The position numbers and the translations under genes are program-made. A stretch of 64,000 bases of DNA from Yersinia thracica (lineage in GTDB: Bacteria; Pseudomonadota; Gammaproteobacteria; Enterobacterales; Enterobacteriaceae): positions 1-64,000 of the forward strand of contig NZ_CABHXX010000133.1 in assembly GCF_902170565.1 (NCBI RefSeq), read 5' to 3'. This document shows positions 24,712-35,022 of this stretch, piece by piece. Position 1 is the first letter of the stretch. Each line of letters starts with the position of its first letter. The notes beneath the pieces are model-generated. The model searched no databases. It had not been told where the DNA came from and was given only the letters and a program-made list of their open reading frames with translations.

Positions 24712-25569
24712 GTGAAAACTGATCAATCTATGACTCTCCGGCAGGCAGCAAGCGGATTCACACCTGCGGTCGATCCGCTAGCCTCGACGATCCGCCATAC
24801 CGATCAACAAGGTATTCACTGCACAGAAACCACCATCCCCTCTCAAGGCGATGAGCTACCGGCTTATGTTGCTAAACCGGCCCAATACTCGGGGCCATAT
24901 CCTGTGGTTATTGTTGTGCAAGAAATCTTTGGGGTGCATGAACATATTCAGGATATCTGCCGCAGATTGGCGAAACAGGGCTATCTGGCCATCGCCCCTG
25001 AGCTGTACTTTCGCCAGGGTGATGCCAAAGAATATGATGATATCAATGCATTGGTTAAAAATCTGGTCAGCAAAGTACCCGACCGGCAGGTCATGGTCGA
25101 TCTTGATCATACCGCCCACTGGGCATCGCGCCATGGTGGAGATACCAGCAAATTAGCCATTACTGGTTTTTGTTGGGGTGGGCGCATTGCATGGCTGTAT
25201 GCCGCCCATAATCCGCAATTAAAAGCAGCGGTGGCGTGGTATGGCAAACTGGTGGGGGAGAAAACCTTACTGTTGCCGAAATATCCGGTTGATATTGCAG
25301 TGGATCTCAGTGCTCCGGTGCTCGGATTGTATGGCGGTAAAGACGGTAGTATCACGCAAGAACATATCGATATCATGCGCCAGGCATTGCGAGCCGCAAA
25401 TGCCGATGCCGAAATCATTGTTTATCCAGATGCAGGACATGCCTTTAATGCTGATTACCGCCCAAGCTACCATGAAGAGTCGGCGCTGGATGGTTGGCAG
25501 CGCATGCTTGACTGGTTTGCGCAGCACGGAGTCGCAGCTAATCCTGTCGTTGAAGAAGATAATAATTGA
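24712..25569 (+). CDS. ysgA: Dienelactone hydrolase family protein YsgA
   Basis: 285-aa cytosolic alpha/beta hydrolase of the dienelactone hydrolase family; the natural substrate is unknown. The nucleophile is a cysteine in GFCWGGRIAWLYAAH, with acid in LYGGKDGSI and His in YPDAGHAFNADYRPSYH. It matches E. coli YsgA closely from ASGFTPAVDPLAS on. The start is GTG at 24712, supported by AAGGAG 6 bp upstream; an ATG at 24730 is the alternative. It is in the conserved udp-ysgA-metE position, divergent from udp and convergent with metE. Confidence 0.92.
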   Translation: MKTDQSMTLRQAASGFTPAVDPLASTIRHTDQQGIHCTETTIPSQGDELPAYVAKPAQYSGPYPVVIVVQEIFGVHEHIQDICRRLAKQGYLAIAPELYFRQGDAKEYDDINALVKNLVSKVPDRQVMVDLDHTAHWASRHGGDTSKLAITGFCWGGRIAWLYAAHNPQLKAAVAWYGKLVGEKTLLLPKYPVDIAVDLSAPVLGLYGGKDGSITQEHIDIMRQALRAANADAEIIVYPDAGHAFNADYRPSYHEESALDGWQRMLDWFAQHGVAANPVVEEDNN

Positions 25570-25586
25570 AGAAAATAAATAGCAAC

Positions 25587-25606
25587 AAGGGCGCTTGCAC
25601 GCCCTT
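25587..25606 (+). terminator. Terminator-like hairpin after ysgA
   Basis: Perfect stem AAGGGCG/CGCCCTT with a 6-nt loop, 18 bp after the ysgA stop; no strong U-tract. The same hairpin, slightly changed, recurs at 25773-25790. Confidence 0.5.
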
Positions 25607-25611
25607 CAGAC

Positions 25612-25766
25612 TGCTGATAAACCTCGACGACTCGATCTCAGGTGGTGAGGACAGGTAGAAGAGTAAAGCGTCCGCGCCAGGGATGGCGCGGCTCGAGCCT
25701 ACAAGGAAGTATTGACGGCGTCTTTACGATCTACCTGTTTTCACCGCAGCGAGCACTTTGTCAGCA
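25612..25766. repeat. Long imperfect palindrome between ysgA and metE
   Basis: 155-bp element whose two halves pair: TGCTGATAAA (25612-25621) with TTTGTCAGCA (25757-25766), and 25644-25659 with 25730-25745 (14 of 16). A strong hairpin with 8-bp stem CCGCGCCA/TGGCGCGG sits at 25672-25691. It is flanked by near-identical 20-bp hairpin sequences (25586-25605 and 25771-25790, one mismatch). Size and form resemble the YPAL class of Yersinia palindromic elements as I remember it; the class assignment is not certain. It has no ORF. Confidence 0.65.
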
Positions 25767-25807
25767 ATTTCAAGGGCGCTTGTACGCCCTGTTATTGAGG
25801 TAAATAA

Positions 25808-28084
25808 TCAGGCCTGTTCTTCGCGCAGACGTTGCGCCGCCAGAACCATGTTTGCCAGTGCCTGGCGAGTTTCCGGCCAACCGCGGGTTTTCAAACCACA
25901 GTCCGGGTTAACCCACAGACGTTCCGCTGGGATACGCTGGGCGGCTTTGCGTAATAAAGCTTCAATCCATTCCACACTTGGCACATTCGGTGAGTGAATA
26001 TCATAAACGCCGGGCCCAATTTCATTTGGATAAGCGAAATCTTCGAATGACTCCAGCAGTTCCATATCTGAGCGGGAAGTTTCGATGGTAATCACATCCG
26101 CATCCAGTGCAGCAATGGAATCCATGATGTCATTGAACTCGCAATAACACATATGGGTGTGAATTTGAGTATCGTTTTGTGCAACCGCAGCATTCAATTT
26201 AAAGGCATCAACCGCCCACTGTAGATAAGCTTGCCAGTCCGCACGGCGCAGCGGCAGGCCTTCGCGCAGCGCTGGCTCATCAATTTGGATGATACCGATA
26301 CCGGCCTTTTCCAAGTCTTCTACTTCATCGCGCAATGCTAACGCAATTTGTTTGGCAATGGTTTCACGGCTGACATCTTCGCGCGGGAATGACCAGCACA
26401 GTATAGTCACCGGCCCAGTCAACATGCCTTTTACCGGTTTGTCTGTCAGAGATTGAGCATATTTAGCCCATTCAACAGTAATGGCTTCAGGGCGGCTGAT
26501 ATCACCAATAATGACTGGCGGCTTAACACAACGTGAACCGTAGCTCTGTACCCAACCATTTTGCGTAAAGACAAAACCGTCCAGATGCTCGCCGAAATAT
26601 TCCACCATGTCATTACGTTCAGCTTCACCATGCACCAGCACGTCCAGACCCAAACGTTCCTGCTCTGCAATAGCTTGCTTGATATGCTCGCTAATGCCGG
26701 TGCGGTAGTTTTTGCCGTCCAGCCGGCCTTGCTTGAAGTCCAAACGCAAGCCACGGATCTCGGTGGTTTGTGGGAATGAGCCAATGGTGGTGGTCGGCCA
26801 GGCTGGCAAGTTAAAGCGCTTACGCTGAGCGGCCGCACGTGCTTCATAAGGCAGTTGACGTTCAATATCTTGCGCCGTGATGGCCGCCAAACGCTGCTCT
26901 ACTTGCGCGTTATGCACACGGCTGGAAGCCCGGCGGGCGCGGATTGGTGCGCTATAAGCTGCCAACTCAGCCAGTTTGGCTTCGGTCGGTGCATTCAGTG
27001 CTTGTGTGAGCAGCGCCAGCTCGGCACATTTTTGCAGGGCAAAGGCAAACCAGCTTTTCACTTCTGCATCAAGGCGAGTTTCTTCACTTAAATCAATTGG
27101 GCTGTGTAATAAGGAGCAAGAACTCCCCAGCCACAGCAGACGGCTATTGACCAGTGGTTGCAAGCGCTCGAACCAGTGACTCAGATCCGCACGCCATACG
27201 TTACGACCATTAATTACGCCCAGTGATAACAACCACTCTTTTGGCAGTTTTGCATTCAGGTCATTAATATCATCCTGACCAGCAACGACATCAACATGCA
27301 AACCTTGTACTGGCAGAGCGCGAATGGTGTCGAGGTTATGGCCGATGCTATCGAAATAGGTGGTCAGCAGCAATTTAACCTGGCCCTGTAGCGCCTGATA
27401 AGCCGGTTGGTAAGCACCCAACCACTCTTGTGGCAATTCCAGCACCAATGCCGGTTCGTCAATTTGCACCCACTCGATGCCGCGTTTTGCCAATTCAGCC
27501 AACACTTGCTGGTAAACCGGCAGGATATCTTTCAGCAATGAGAGGCGGTCAAACTGTTCACCTTTCACTTTACCCAGCCACAGATAAGTGACCGGGCCAA
27601 GCAGTACCGGCTTGATTTTGTGGCCTAATGCTAGCGCTTCGTCCACTTCATCCAACAGTTGAGTCCAGCCCAGTTTGAACTGCTGACCCTGTTGGAACTC
27701 GGGCACCATGTAGTGATAGTTGGTATTAAACCATTTGGTCATTTCTGCCGCTGCGGCTGGTGTACCGGTGGGGGCGCGGCCACGGCCAATACGGAATAAG
27801 GTATCTAAATCAATCGAACCATCAGCATTCTGATGGCGCTCTGGGACATTACCCAGCAGCAAACTGGTGGTCAGGACATGGTCATACCAGGCAAAATCAC
27901 CCACTGGCACTACATCAACGCCAGCTTGTTGTTGCTGCTGCCAATGGCGGGCGCGCAATTCACGACCCACATTGAGCAATTCTTCTTGCGTGGAGTTGCC
28001 TGCCCAGTAACTTTCTTGTGCTTTTTTCAGTTCACGTTTCAGACCTACACGCGGAAAACCCAGTGTGTGATTTAAAATTGTCAT
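25808..28084 (-). CDS. metE: Cobalamin-independent methionine synthase MetE
   Basis: Transfers a methyl group from 5-methyltetrahydropteroyltri-L-glutamate to homocysteine. The ATG at 28084 gives [14 protein letters not shown] and 758 aa (E. coli 753); five extra upstream codons are possible but unlike the family. Two TIM-barrel halves: the N-terminal barrel to about residue 390, the catalytic C-terminal barrel from [16 protein letters not shown]. Zinc ligands are visible in [12 protein letters not shown] and [13 protein letters not shown]. It is divergent from its activator gene metR. Confidence 0.98.
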   Translation of the reverse strand: MTILNHTLGFPRVGLKRELKKAQESYWAGNSTQEELLNVGRELRARHWQQQQQAGVDVVPVGDFAWYDHVLTTSLLLGNVPERHQNADGSIDLDTLFRIGRGRAPTGTPAAAAEMTKWFNTNYHYMVPEFQQGQQFKLGWTQLLDEVDEALALGHKIKPVLLGPVTYLWLGKVKGEQFDRLSLLKDILPVYQQVLAELAKRGIEWVQIDEPALVLELPQEWLGAYQPAYQALQGQVKLLLTTYFDSIGHNLDTIRALPVQGLHVDVVAGQDDINDLNAKLPKEWLLSLGVINGRNVWRADLSHWFERLQPLVNSRLLWLGSSCSLLHSPIDLSEETRLDAEVKSWFAFALQKCAELALLTQALNAPTEAKLAELAAYSAPIRARRASSRVHNAQVEQRLAAITAQDIERQLPYEARAAAQRKRFNLPAWPTTTIGSFPQTTEIRGLRLDFKQGRLDGKNYRTGISEHIKQAIAEQERLGLDVLVHGEAERNDMVEYFGEHLDGFVFTQNGWVQSYGSRCVKPPVIIGDISRPEAITVEWAKYAQSLTDKPVKGMLTGPVTILCWSFPREDVSRETIAKQIALALRDEVEDLEKAGIGIIQIDEPALREGLPLRRADWQAYLQWAVDAFKLNAAVAQNDTQIHTHMCYCEFNDIMDSIAALDADVITIETSRSDMELLESFEDFAYPNEIGPGVYDIHSPNVPSVEWIEALLRKAAQRIPAERLWVNPDCGLKTRGWPETRQALANMVLAAQRLREEQA

Positions 28085-28101
28085 CGTCTTATTTCCCATT
28101 T

Positions 28102-28125
28102 AGCCATCCAGATGTTTACACATCC
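28102..28125. promoter_or_regulatory. Candidate MetJ met-boxes in the metE-metR region
   Basis: Three consecutive 8-mers AGCCATCC, AGATGTTT and ACACATCC match the met-box AGACGTCT at 5, 6 and 5 positions. They lie in the 105-bp divergent promoter region, where E. coli has MetJ and MetR sites. Nearer metR, TTCAC-N7-GTGAA (28165-28181) is a loose inverted repeat that may relate to MetR binding. Confidence 0.4.
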
Positions 28126-28189
28126 ATAATCAGCAGGTACTGTATTAATCACAAGCGCAATTTGTTCACTATCACTGTGAAGGACTCTC

Positions 28190-29143
28190 ATGATCGAACT
28201 GAAACACTTACGCACCCTACAAGCTTTGCGTAATACCGGCTCACTGGCGGCAGCGGCAACACAGCTTCATCAGACCCAATCGGCGTTGTCCCACCAATTC
28301 AGTGATCTGGAACAGCGCCTGGGTTTTCGTCTGTTTGTGCGTAAAAGTCAGCCGTTACGTTTCACGACACAAGGTGAAATTCTGTTACAGCTGGCAGAAC
28401 AAGTGTTGCCGCAAATCAAGCAAGCACTGCAAACCTGCAACGAACCACACCAAACCGCGCTGCGTATCGCCATCGAATGCCACAGTTGTATTCAGTGGCT
28501 CACACCGGCGCTGGATAGCTTCCACAAGAACTGGCCGCAAATATCTATGGATTTCAAATCAGGTGTGACATTCGATCCACAGCCTGCCTTGCAGCAAGGG
28601 GAGCTGGATTTGGTGCTGACATCTGATATTTTGCCGCGCAGTGGCCTGCACTATTCGCCGATGTTTGATTTTGAGGTGCGCCTGGTACTGGCTCCCGACC
28701 ACCCATTGGCCAATAAAACCCGCATCGAGCCGGAAGATTTGGCGCAAGAAGTGTTAATGATTTACCCAGTACAGCGCCAACGGTTAGATGTCTGGCGGCA
28801 TTTCCTGCAACCGGCAGGGGTCAACCCCTCACTGAAAAATGTCGATAACACCTTGCTGCTGATTCAAATGGTTTCGGCCCGGATGGGGATCGCCGCCTTG
28901 CCACATTGGGTGGTAGAGAGCTTTGAACGTCAGGGATTGGTGGTGACGAAAACACTGGGGAATGGTTTGTGGAGCCGGTTATACGCCGCCGTCCGTGATG
29001 GAGAGCAGCGCCAACCGGTCACTGAAGCTTTTATTCGTTCGGCCCGCCAACACGCTTGCGAGAGTCTGCCGTTTGTAAAGAATGCGGAGCGACCCAACGC
29101 CGGTGTACCCATAACGAAGCCATTATCACAATGGCCCCAATGA
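28190..29143 (+). CDS. metR: LysR-type transcriptional activator MetR
   Basis: Homocysteine-responsive activator of metE and related genes. 317 aa, same as E. coli. The LysR helix-turn-helix is at residues 1-60 ([31 protein letters not shown]), followed by the effector domain with [17 protein letters not shown] and [32 protein letters not shown]. The ribosome-binding site AGGA lies 5 bp before the ATG. Its last 113 bp overlap the end of bioP on the opposite strand. Confidence 0.97.
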   Translation: MIELKHLRTLQALRNTGSLAAAATQLHQTQSALSHQFSDLEQRLGFRLFVRKSQPLRFTTQGEILLQLAEQVLPQIKQALQTCNEPHQTALRIAIECHSCIQWLTPALDSFHKNWPQISMDFKSGVTFDPQPALQQGELDLVLTSDILPRSGLHYSPMFDFEVRLVLAPDHPLANKTRIEPEDLAQEVLMIYPVQRQRLDVWRHFLQPAGVNPSLKNVDNTLLLIQMVSARMGIAALPHWVVESFERQGLVVTKTLGNGLWSRLYAAVRDGEQRQPVTEAFIRSARQHACESLPFVKNAERPNAGVPITKPLSQWPQ

Positions 29144-29930
29144 TAAAGCTGGGCCAATGGGGTTTCTCTTGCCAAATGGCCAGATTCACCAGTAACCCAG
29201 CCGGAACATGCACATTATTCATGATACCCAAGGTGCCAGCATCGACTTGCGTCGCACCATAGTTCCACATGAAATAGCCCAAAGCCGAGGCGCCGACACC
29301 GAGCCACACTAGCACGCCCCATTGCAATGATGTGGTCGGCAGTTTTTGCGGATTGCCGAAAGCAAACCAGGCGATGATGGCGACGACCAAAGCGCCAACA
29401 TAGAACCATGAAAAGGCCACATGCTGCGGGATCGGATGAACTTCCATCAGCCTTTTGTAGCCCACTTGCCCGATGGCGAAACAGATATTGGCCGCCTGAA
29501 CCAATATCAATCCCCACCAGAAATGTTCGCTTAGATGGTCATAACGAATGATTGCCGCCCCGACCACTGCCAGCAAAGCACTCAGGGCATAGCTCCACCG
29601 TAGGCGCTGACGCCGCAACAAATCATAGATCAATGTGACATACAGTGGGGTCATCACGGTGAAGAGCAAAAACTCCGGCACGCTGAGGTAGAGATAGGCG
29701 CGGAAGCTGAACAAGTACATGATTCCTAACTGAATTGCACCCACCGCCATATACAGTAAAATCACCCGCCAGTGGATATTGCGCCAGCGCAGGAAAGGCA
29801 AAAAGACCAGCGCCGCTAGCCCGACACGCATCAGCACAGAGAACCAGCTATCCACCTGCCCGGCCAGATATTCGCCAATCAGGCTAAAAGAGAAAGCCCA
29901 TAAGATGGTGGTGATAATCAGTAAAAACAC
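29031..29930 (-). CDS. bioP: Biotin transporter BioP (YigM), DMT/EamA family
   Basis: Ten-helix inner membrane transporter matching E. coli YigM/BioP in segments such as [32 protein letters not shown] and [36 protein letters not shown] at 29930 gives 299 aa, which I recall as the E. coli length; a TTG at 30017 would add 29 residues that do not look like the family and lacks a ribosome-binding site. It is convergent with metR and overlaps its 3' end by 113 bp. Confidence 0.85.
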   Translation of the reverse strand: MFLLIITTILWAFSFSLIGEYLAGQVDSWFSVLMRVGLAALVFLPFLRWRNIHWRVILLYMAVGAIQLGIMYLFSFRAYLYLSVPEFLLFTVMTPLYVTLIYDLLRRQRLRWSYALSALLAVVGAAIIRYDHLSEHFWWGLILVQAANICFAIGQVGYKRLMEVHPIPQHVAFSWFYVGALVVAIIAWFAFGNPQKLPTTSLQWGVLVWLGVGASALGYFMWNYGATQVDAGTLGIMNNVHVPAGLLVNLAIWQEKPHWPSFIIGAIVIMASLWVHRRWVAPHSLQTADSRKRVGGPNE

Positions 29931-30085
29931 AATAAATTGGCTCAATAGGATGACAATGCGCCATTGTAGCGGAAGCGGGATAGAATTTTTGCACGGAGTG
30001 GGTTTACATCTGGACAATAATAAACCAAACGAATCATGCCCGCAGCCAGGAGCATGATTCGCTGGTGAAAACTCATCTTCTGCGG

Positions 30086-31045
30086 TTAAGACATCCCGAC
30101 ACCAATAATGGTCAGAATCAATGGCGTGGTGACTGCGGCCAAAATCGTCGACATCACTAAACTGGCGGCAGCAGGGCCGGTCAGCACATTAAATTGGCGC
30201 GACATCAGATAGACATTGACGCCAGTTGCCATTGACCCGAGCAATACCACCACCTGTGTTTCCAGCACCGGTAAATTCATCGCCCACGCCAGCGCCCATA
30301 TCACCATCGGCTGCACAATCAGCTTGAGAAAACAGATGGCACTGCTGATTTGCCAACCTTCACTCACGCGGTATTCCGCCAGCCCCATGCCCAGAACAAT
30401 CAATGACAACGGCGGTGCCACCTGCCCCAGCATAGTAACCGGTTGGTCAATAAACTGCGGTAATTGCAAACCGGTCAAGCTGAATAATGTGCCGGAAATA
30501 ATACCTATAATCAGGGGGTTGGTCAGTACACTGCGGGCCGTTTTGACAAAACCGGCTAATGTCGGTGAACCATTACGCGCCCATTCCACCGAAATGGTCA
30601 CTAATGTCCACAAAATCAGGCCGTTAAACACCAAAACTAGCGCCACTGCCGGGATAGACTGTTCCCCCAGCATGAGGGTGGCGATAGGCAGCCCCAACAT
30701 CACGTTATTGGAAAAAATCCCGCCGAGGGCAAACACTGAACCGGACACGCCATCCAGATGAAAGACTCGGCTGGCAATAATGCGCCCGATAATAAATACC
30801 ACCAGACAACTGCCAAAAAAGGCAATCAGCAGGCGAGCATCAACCGCAGGGCGCTCGGAGAAATCGCACATCATGCGAAACAGCATGGCGGGCAGCGCGA
30901 GGGAGAAAACAAAGCGGGTCAAACCATCAGTAATGGTGGATGGCCACTGACCAAATCGCACCAAACAGTAGCCCAGAGCAAGTAAAACAAACAGCGGTGA
31001 AGACAAGACAATTTGGTGCCAGAGCGAAATAACAAAGGCGGGCAT
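30086..31045 (-). CDS. AEC (auxin efflux carrier) family transporter
   Basis: 319-aa inner membrane protein with about ten hydrophobic helices. It has the AEC-family pattern: N-terminal PLFVLLALGYCLVRFGQWP, GGIFSNNVMLGLPIATLMLGE in the middle and PPLSLIVLGMGLAEY in the second half. Members move malonate or related organic acids; the substrate here is not known. It lies between bioP and an ERIC element, at the junction of two blocks that are far apart in E. coli. Confidence 0.85.
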   Translation of the reverse strand: MPAFVISLWHQIVLSSPLFVLLALGYCLVRFGQWPSTITDGLTRFVFSLALPAMLFRMMCDFSERPAVDARLLIAFFGSCLVVFIIGRIIASRVFHLDGVSGSVFALGGIFSNNVMLGLPIATLMLGEQSIPAVALVLVFNGLILWTLVTISVEWARNGSPTLAGFVKTARSVLTNPLIIGIISGTLFSLTGLQLPQFIDQPVTMLGQVAPPLSLIVLGMGLAEYRVSEGWQISSAICFLKLIVQPMVIWALAWAMNLPVLETQVVVLLGSMATGVNVYLMSRQFNVLTGPAAASLVMSTILAAVTTPLILTIIGVGMS

Positions 31046-31123
31046 GGTTCACTTCCTGTCAAGCCGGGCCGGGTCAGCCCGTAAATGTAAGAATGGCTGA
31101 CCTGCTCTGTTTCCTGTTCTGTT

Positions 31124-31264
31124 TATATCAAAGTCATTGGAGTTAGAGGTAGGCAGCAAACGAGCTAATCCCGATGAGCATACTGACTTTAAAATCAACG
31201 ACAAGTATGTTATTCGAGTGAGTGAGCGCGGCTAACACCCCTGTAGCTTCAAGGATGAGGATAT
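31124..31264. repeat. ERIC element A
   Basis: ERIC-type intergenic repeat: TATATCAAAGTCATTGGAG at the left, GTAGGCAGCAAACGAGC, a central stem, then GAGCGCGGCTAACACCCCTG and TTCAAGGATGAGGATAT at the right. It is about 14 bp longer than the 127-bp standard because the central loop carries extra bases (about 31180-31205). Its right end encodes the last codons and the stop of ugpQ. Confidence 0.8.
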
Positions 31265-31989
31265 ATTAAATCTATACGGTCAGTACAGATACAATCAACG
31301 CCCCAATTTAACAATTCCTGCGCCCGCGCCGGTTGGTTGACGGTATAGACCAAAATACGCAATCCCGCGGCTTTGAGGAGCGCCACCCGCTCTGCTGTCA
31401 GTTGTTTGTGATTGATATGCAAAGAAACGCAATCCAACTCACGGGTCAATGCTTGCCAATTATCATCCCATTTATCCAGCAATAAACCGCGCGGTAGCTC
31501 AGGTGCGGCTTGCTGTGCTGCGGCTAATGCATCAAACGAAAATGACGATAACAAGGGCGGAGTCGCCTGACCTTGCCACAAGAGGCGCGCCGCCAAAGCA
31601 ATGGCCCGACCGGTAGGGATTTCAACACCGCTGGTCGGTTTGATTTCAATATTAGCCGCCATGCCATACTGAGCACAGCGAGCAGCCACCTCAGAAAGCA
31701 GAGGCAAGCGCTCCCCCTGAAATGCCGGGCTGTACCAGTCACCGGCATCCAACTGAATCAGCTTTTCCCAGGGTAAATCTCCGGCCACCCCCCAGCCATT
31801 GCTGGTGCGATCCAGTGTGTCGTCATGCAGGAGAAATATCTGGCCGTCTTGCGATAGCTTGGCATCAAACTCAATCATTTTGTGGCCGTGATGCGCGCCC
31901 ACATCAATGGCTGCCAAGGTATTTTCGGGTGCTAATGAGCCGCCGCCGCGATGGGCAACCAGGGTAGGATAAGGCCAGTTTTTACTCAT
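31249..31989 (-). CDS. ugpQ: Glycerophosphodiester phosphodiesterase UgpQ
   Basis: Cytosolic enzyme hydrolysing glycerophosphodiesters brought in by UgpBAEC to glycerol-3-phosphate and alcohol. 246-aa GDPD TIM barrel with [21 protein letters not shown] (His, Arg and Glu of the active site), [26 protein letters not shown] and NIEIKP. The last residues after TDRIDLI (YPHP, stop) come from ERIC A and replace the E. coli end (IGPNFTAQ). Its start overlaps the ugpC stop by 4 bp. Confidence 0.95.
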   Translation of the reverse strand: MSKNWPYPTLVAHRGGGSLAPENTLAAIDVGAHHGHKMIEFDAKLSQDGQIFLLHDDTLDRTSNGWGVAGDLPWEKLIQLDAGDWYSPAFQGERLPLLSEVAARCAQYGMAANIEIKPTSGVEIPTGRAIALAARLLWQGQATPPLLSSFSFDALAAAQQAAPELPRGLLLDKWDDNWQALTRELDCVSLHINHKQLTAERVALLKAAGLRILVYTVNQPARAQELLNWGVDCICTDRIDLIYPHP

Positions 31990-33074
31990 GATTCCATCCG
32001 TAGTCCGCTTTCTGAATCAAAAAAGTGTAGCGCCGCAGGTGGTAGATACAAATACAACACACTGCCCGCCGTGGGCATTTCTTCATGGGATAAACGGGCA
32101 ATAACACTCTGACCGCCCCACTGCCCATGCGCCAAATTATCCGCGCCCAATAACTCGAGTGTTAATAAGGACATCGGCACACCCTGCGCTGAGGTTTTTT
32201 GCTGAGATACCCTTTGCTGAATATGCTCCGGACGGATACCCAGGGTCAAGCGCCTTTCTGCCCATTGGGGTCGCGGCACTTCCAGCGGCAGAGTCATGCC
32301 ATCGGCTAAAATAAAGGTGTGCCCGTCCGAACTGACGGTTCCGGCGAGCAGGTTCATCGCCGGTGAGCCGATAAAACTGGCGACAAACAGGGTTGCGGGC
32401 CGTTGATAGACTTCACTTGGCGTGCCAATTTGCTCCGCCACGCCTTTGTTCATCACAATCACCCTTTGGGCGAGGGTCATGGCCTCGACCTGATCATGAG
32501 TTACATACAAACTGGTGGTTTTTAACCGGCGATGCAGCTGTTGTAGCTCAAGGCGCATCTGTACCCGGAGCTTAGCATCCAGATTAGACAATGGCTCATC
32601 GAATAGAAACACCGCCGGTTCGCGCACAATCGCACGGCCCATCGCGACCCGTTGGCGCTGACCGCCGGATAACTCGCGTGGTTTGCGTTTCAGCAGCGGG
32701 CCTAGCTCCAGAATTCGGGCCGCCTCATCGACGCGCTGGCGGATCTGCTCTTTGCCAAAACCACGGATTTTCAGACCATAAGCCATATTGTCAAACACAC
32801 TCATATGGGGATAGAGCGCATAGTTCTGAAACACCATGGCGATGCCACGATCTTTGGGTTCCAAATCGGTTACCCGCTGATTATCAATATAAATATCGCC
32901 GCCGGTGGTGCGCTCAAGACCCGCGACCATGCGCAGCAATGTCGATTTGCCACAACCGGATGGGCCGACCATCACGATAAACTCGCCATCCGCGACATCT
33001 AAATCAATCTGCTTGATAACTGGCGTTACGCCGTCATAAGATTTGGTTACTGCTTGAAGCTTTAAACATGCCAT
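31986..33074 (-). CDS. ugpC: sn-glycerol-3-phosphate ABC transporter ATPase UgpC
   Basis: ATPase of the UgpBAEC importer. 362 aa; Walker [13 protein letters not shown] near residue 38, Q-loop [13 protein letters not shown], signature [14 protein letters not shown], Walker [17 protein letters not shown], switch His in [10 protein letters not shown]. The C-terminal TOBE/MalK-type regulatory domain (from about 240) has TLGIRPEHI. It lies 6 bp after ugpE. Confidence 0.96.
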   Translation of the reverse strand: MACLKLQAVTKSYDGVTPVIKQIDLDVADGEFIVMVGPSGCGKSTLLRMVAGLERTTGGDIYIDNQRVTDLEPKDRGIAMVFQNYALYPHMSVFDNMAYGLKIRGFGKEQIRQRVDEAARILELGPLLKRKPRELSGGQRQRVAMGRAIVREPAVFLFDEPLSNLDAKLRVQMRLELQQLHRRLKTTSLYVTHDQVEAMTLAQRVIVMNKGVAEQIGTPSEVYQRPATLFVASFIGSPAMNLLAGTVSSDGHTFILADGMTLPLEVPRPQWAERRLTLGIRPEHIQQRVSQQKTSAQGVPMSLLTLELLGADNLAHGQWGGQSVIARLSHEEMPTAGSVLYLYLPPAALHFFDSESGLRMES

Positions 33075-33080
33075 ATCAGG

Positions 33081-33926
33081 TTACTTCTCACTGTCTACCA
33101 GGCCGCGAACAAACCAGCGCTGCATCAGAAGGACCACCGCAACCGGTGGAATTAACGTCAAAATCATCGCTGCCATCACCTGATTCCACTGGGTTGGAGC
33201 GCCCGAACTGGAAATCATGCTTCTTATTCCCGCGACCGCCGTGCCCATAGAAGCATCGCTGGTAATCAGGATTGGCCAGAGATATTGGTTCCAACCATAG
33301 ATAAAAGTGATAACAAACAGTGCCGCCAGATTGGTTTTGGACAGCGGCAAGACGATGTCCCAGAAAAAGCGCATGGCACCCGCGCCATCAATACGCGCGG
33401 CTTCCAATAACTCATCCGGCAAGGTCATGAAGAACTGACGAAACAAGAAAGTTGCGGTAGCGGACGCCATCAGCGGCAGAGTCAAACCGGTGTAGCTGTC
33501 CAGCATGTCCAGGTTGGCAATGACTTGAATAGTCGGGAAAATTCGGACTTCCACCGGCAGCATCAGGGTCAAGAAAATCAACCAGAAAAACAGATTGCGT
33601 AGCGGGAAACGGAAGTAAACGATGGCATAAGCAGACAACATTGATACCGTGATTTTGCCGACGGTAATCGCAAACGCCATCACAAAGCTGTTAAACAACA
33701 TCAGCCCAAAGGGGGCGCTATTATTGCCCACCCCGGCATGCCAAATATGGCTGATGTTCTGCCATAAATGTGGCCCCGGAATCAGGGTCATGGGCACCTG
33801 AAACACCTGAGTGTCATCCAGAGACGCCGCGACAAAAGCCACATACAGCGGGAACAGGATCAATAGCACGCCGATAGTCAGCATGACATGGCAAAAGATA
33901 TCCAGCCCACGGCGATTCTCAATCAT
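33081..33926 (-). CDS. ugpE: sn-glycerol-3-phosphate ABC transporter permease UgpE
   Basis: Second membrane permease of the Ugp importer, 281 aa, six predicted helices. The EAA loop contacting UgpC is [26 protein letters not shown]. Its start overlaps the ugpA stop by 4 bp (ATGA), implying coupled translation. Confidence 0.95.
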   Translation of the reverse strand: MIENRRGLDIFCHVMLTIGVLLILFPLYVAFVAASLDDTQVFQVPMTLIPGPHLWQNISHIWHAGVGNNSAPFGLMLFNSFVMAFAITVGKITVSMLSAYAIVYFRFPLRNLFFWLIFLTLMLPVEVRIFPTIQVIANLDMLDSYTGLTLPLMASATATFLFRQFFMTLPDELLEAARIDGAGAMRFFWDIVLPLSKTNLAALFVITFIYGWNQYLWPILITSDASMGTAVAGIRSMISSSGAPTQWNQVMAAMILTLIPPVAVVLLMQRWFVRGLVDSEK

Positions 33927-34810
33927 TGGTAACGCACCTTACGTTCAACAAAGCGGAACTGGATAACCGTCAGGCCAATCACCAGCAACATCAAAACAAC
34001 TGACTGAGCCGCTGAACTGGATAAATCCAACCCGGCAAAGCCTTCGCGGTAAATTTTGTAAATCAGGGTGGTGGTCGCTTGCATCGGGCCGCCGCCTGTC
34101 GCCGCATCAATAACCGGGAAAGTATCGAAGAAGGCATAAACCAAATTCACCACCAGCAAGAAGAAACTCACCGGCGAAATCAGCGGCAGCACCAGATTGA
34201 AGAAGCGGCGAACTGGCCCCGCCCCATCAATAGCCGCAGCCTCAACTAATGAGCGCGGGATCGATTGCAGTGCGGCAAAGAAAAATAAAAAGTTATAACT
34301 GATTTGTTTCCATACAGAAGCCAACACCACCAGAAACATCGCCTGCCCACTATTTTGTGCGTGATTCCAGTTGTAACCCAGCGTGGCAAGAAAATGGGTT
34401 ATCAGCCCCAGCCCCGGATTGAACAAAAAGATCCACAACACCGCAGCCACGGCGGGGGCGACGGCATAAGGTAAAATCATTAAAGTTTGATAGATGCGGC
34501 TGCCCCGTAAAACGTAATCCACCATCGCCGCCAAGAATAGCGACACCACCAGACCGATGCCCGCCACCAGCGAGCTGAAAATTAGCGTGGTATAAAACGA
34601 AGCTAAATAGTATTCATCGTGAAACAGCGCTATAAAGTTACTCAGCCCGACAAACTGGCTGGAGAGGCCGAATGGGTCCAGCATTTGCACCGAATACCAC
34701 AGCGCTTCGCCCGCTGGCCATAAAAAGAAAACAGCGGTGATGGCCAGTTGCGGTAATACCAACAGGTAAGGTAACCAACTACAGGAAAAACCGGGACGGG
34801 AAGATGACAT
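33923..34810 (-). CDS. ugpA: sn-glycerol-3-phosphate ABC transporter permease UgpA
   Basis: First permease of the Ugp importer, 295 aa with six helices; EAA loop [27 protein letters not shown]. It is separated from ugpB by 212 bp that contain a long palindrome, while all later ugp genes touch or overlap. Confidence 0.95.
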   Translation of the reverse strand: MSSSRPGFSCSWLPYLLVLPQLAITAVFFLWPAGEALWYSVQMLDPFGLSSQFVGLSNFIALFHDEYYLASFYTTLIFSSLVAGIGLVVSLFLAAMVDYVLRGSRIYQTLMILPYAVAPAVAAVLWIFLFNPGLGLITHFLATLGYNWNHAQNSGQAMFLVVLASVWKQISYNFLFFFAALQSIPRSLVEAAAIDGAGPVRRFFNLVLPLISPVSFFLLVVNLVYAFFDTFPVIDAATGGGPMQATTTLIYKIYREGFAGLDLSSSAAQSVVLMLLVIGLTVIQFRFVERKVRYQ

Positions 34811-34893
34811 AGAATTAACCGTTTATCTGACGTGGATTGATTAGCACCAGAGCGCCAATCGAAAACGCCATGTCCTGATTCAATACAGCACAA

Positions 34894-35022
34894 ACTATTT
34901 GACGTTACTGGCGCAGGCAGTTTGGGGGCGGCCAGCGCACAGGTCCCTGAGCGTACACATCGTACGTGAGGAGACCGAGCACAGCCCAACCCCAAACTGA
35001 CCAGTAAAGTCGTCAAATAACC
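34894..35022. repeat. Long imperfect palindrome between ugpB and ugpA
   Basis: 129-bp element. The left arm starts ACTATTTGACG (34894) with TTACTGG and CAGTTTGGGG, and the right arm reads CCCCAAACTG, CCAGTAAA, CGTCAAATAAC (to 35021); the centre is GTAC-ACATC-GTAC near 34953-34965. It abuts the ugpB stop codon. As RNA it could fold into a hairpin of about 55 bp with bulges. No ORF. It probably belongs to a dispersed Yersinia repeat family, different from the element at 25612. Confidence 0.65.

Noticed and set aside
25592-25790. CRISPR-like repeats between ysgA and metE
   Set aside because: Only two copies of a 20-bp hairpin flank one palindrome; no regular repeat-spacer array and no cas genes.
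30000-31300. Insertion sequence or integrase at the bioP-ugpQ junction
   Set aside because: No transposase frame or terminal repeats were found, only the AEC transporter gene and an ERIC.
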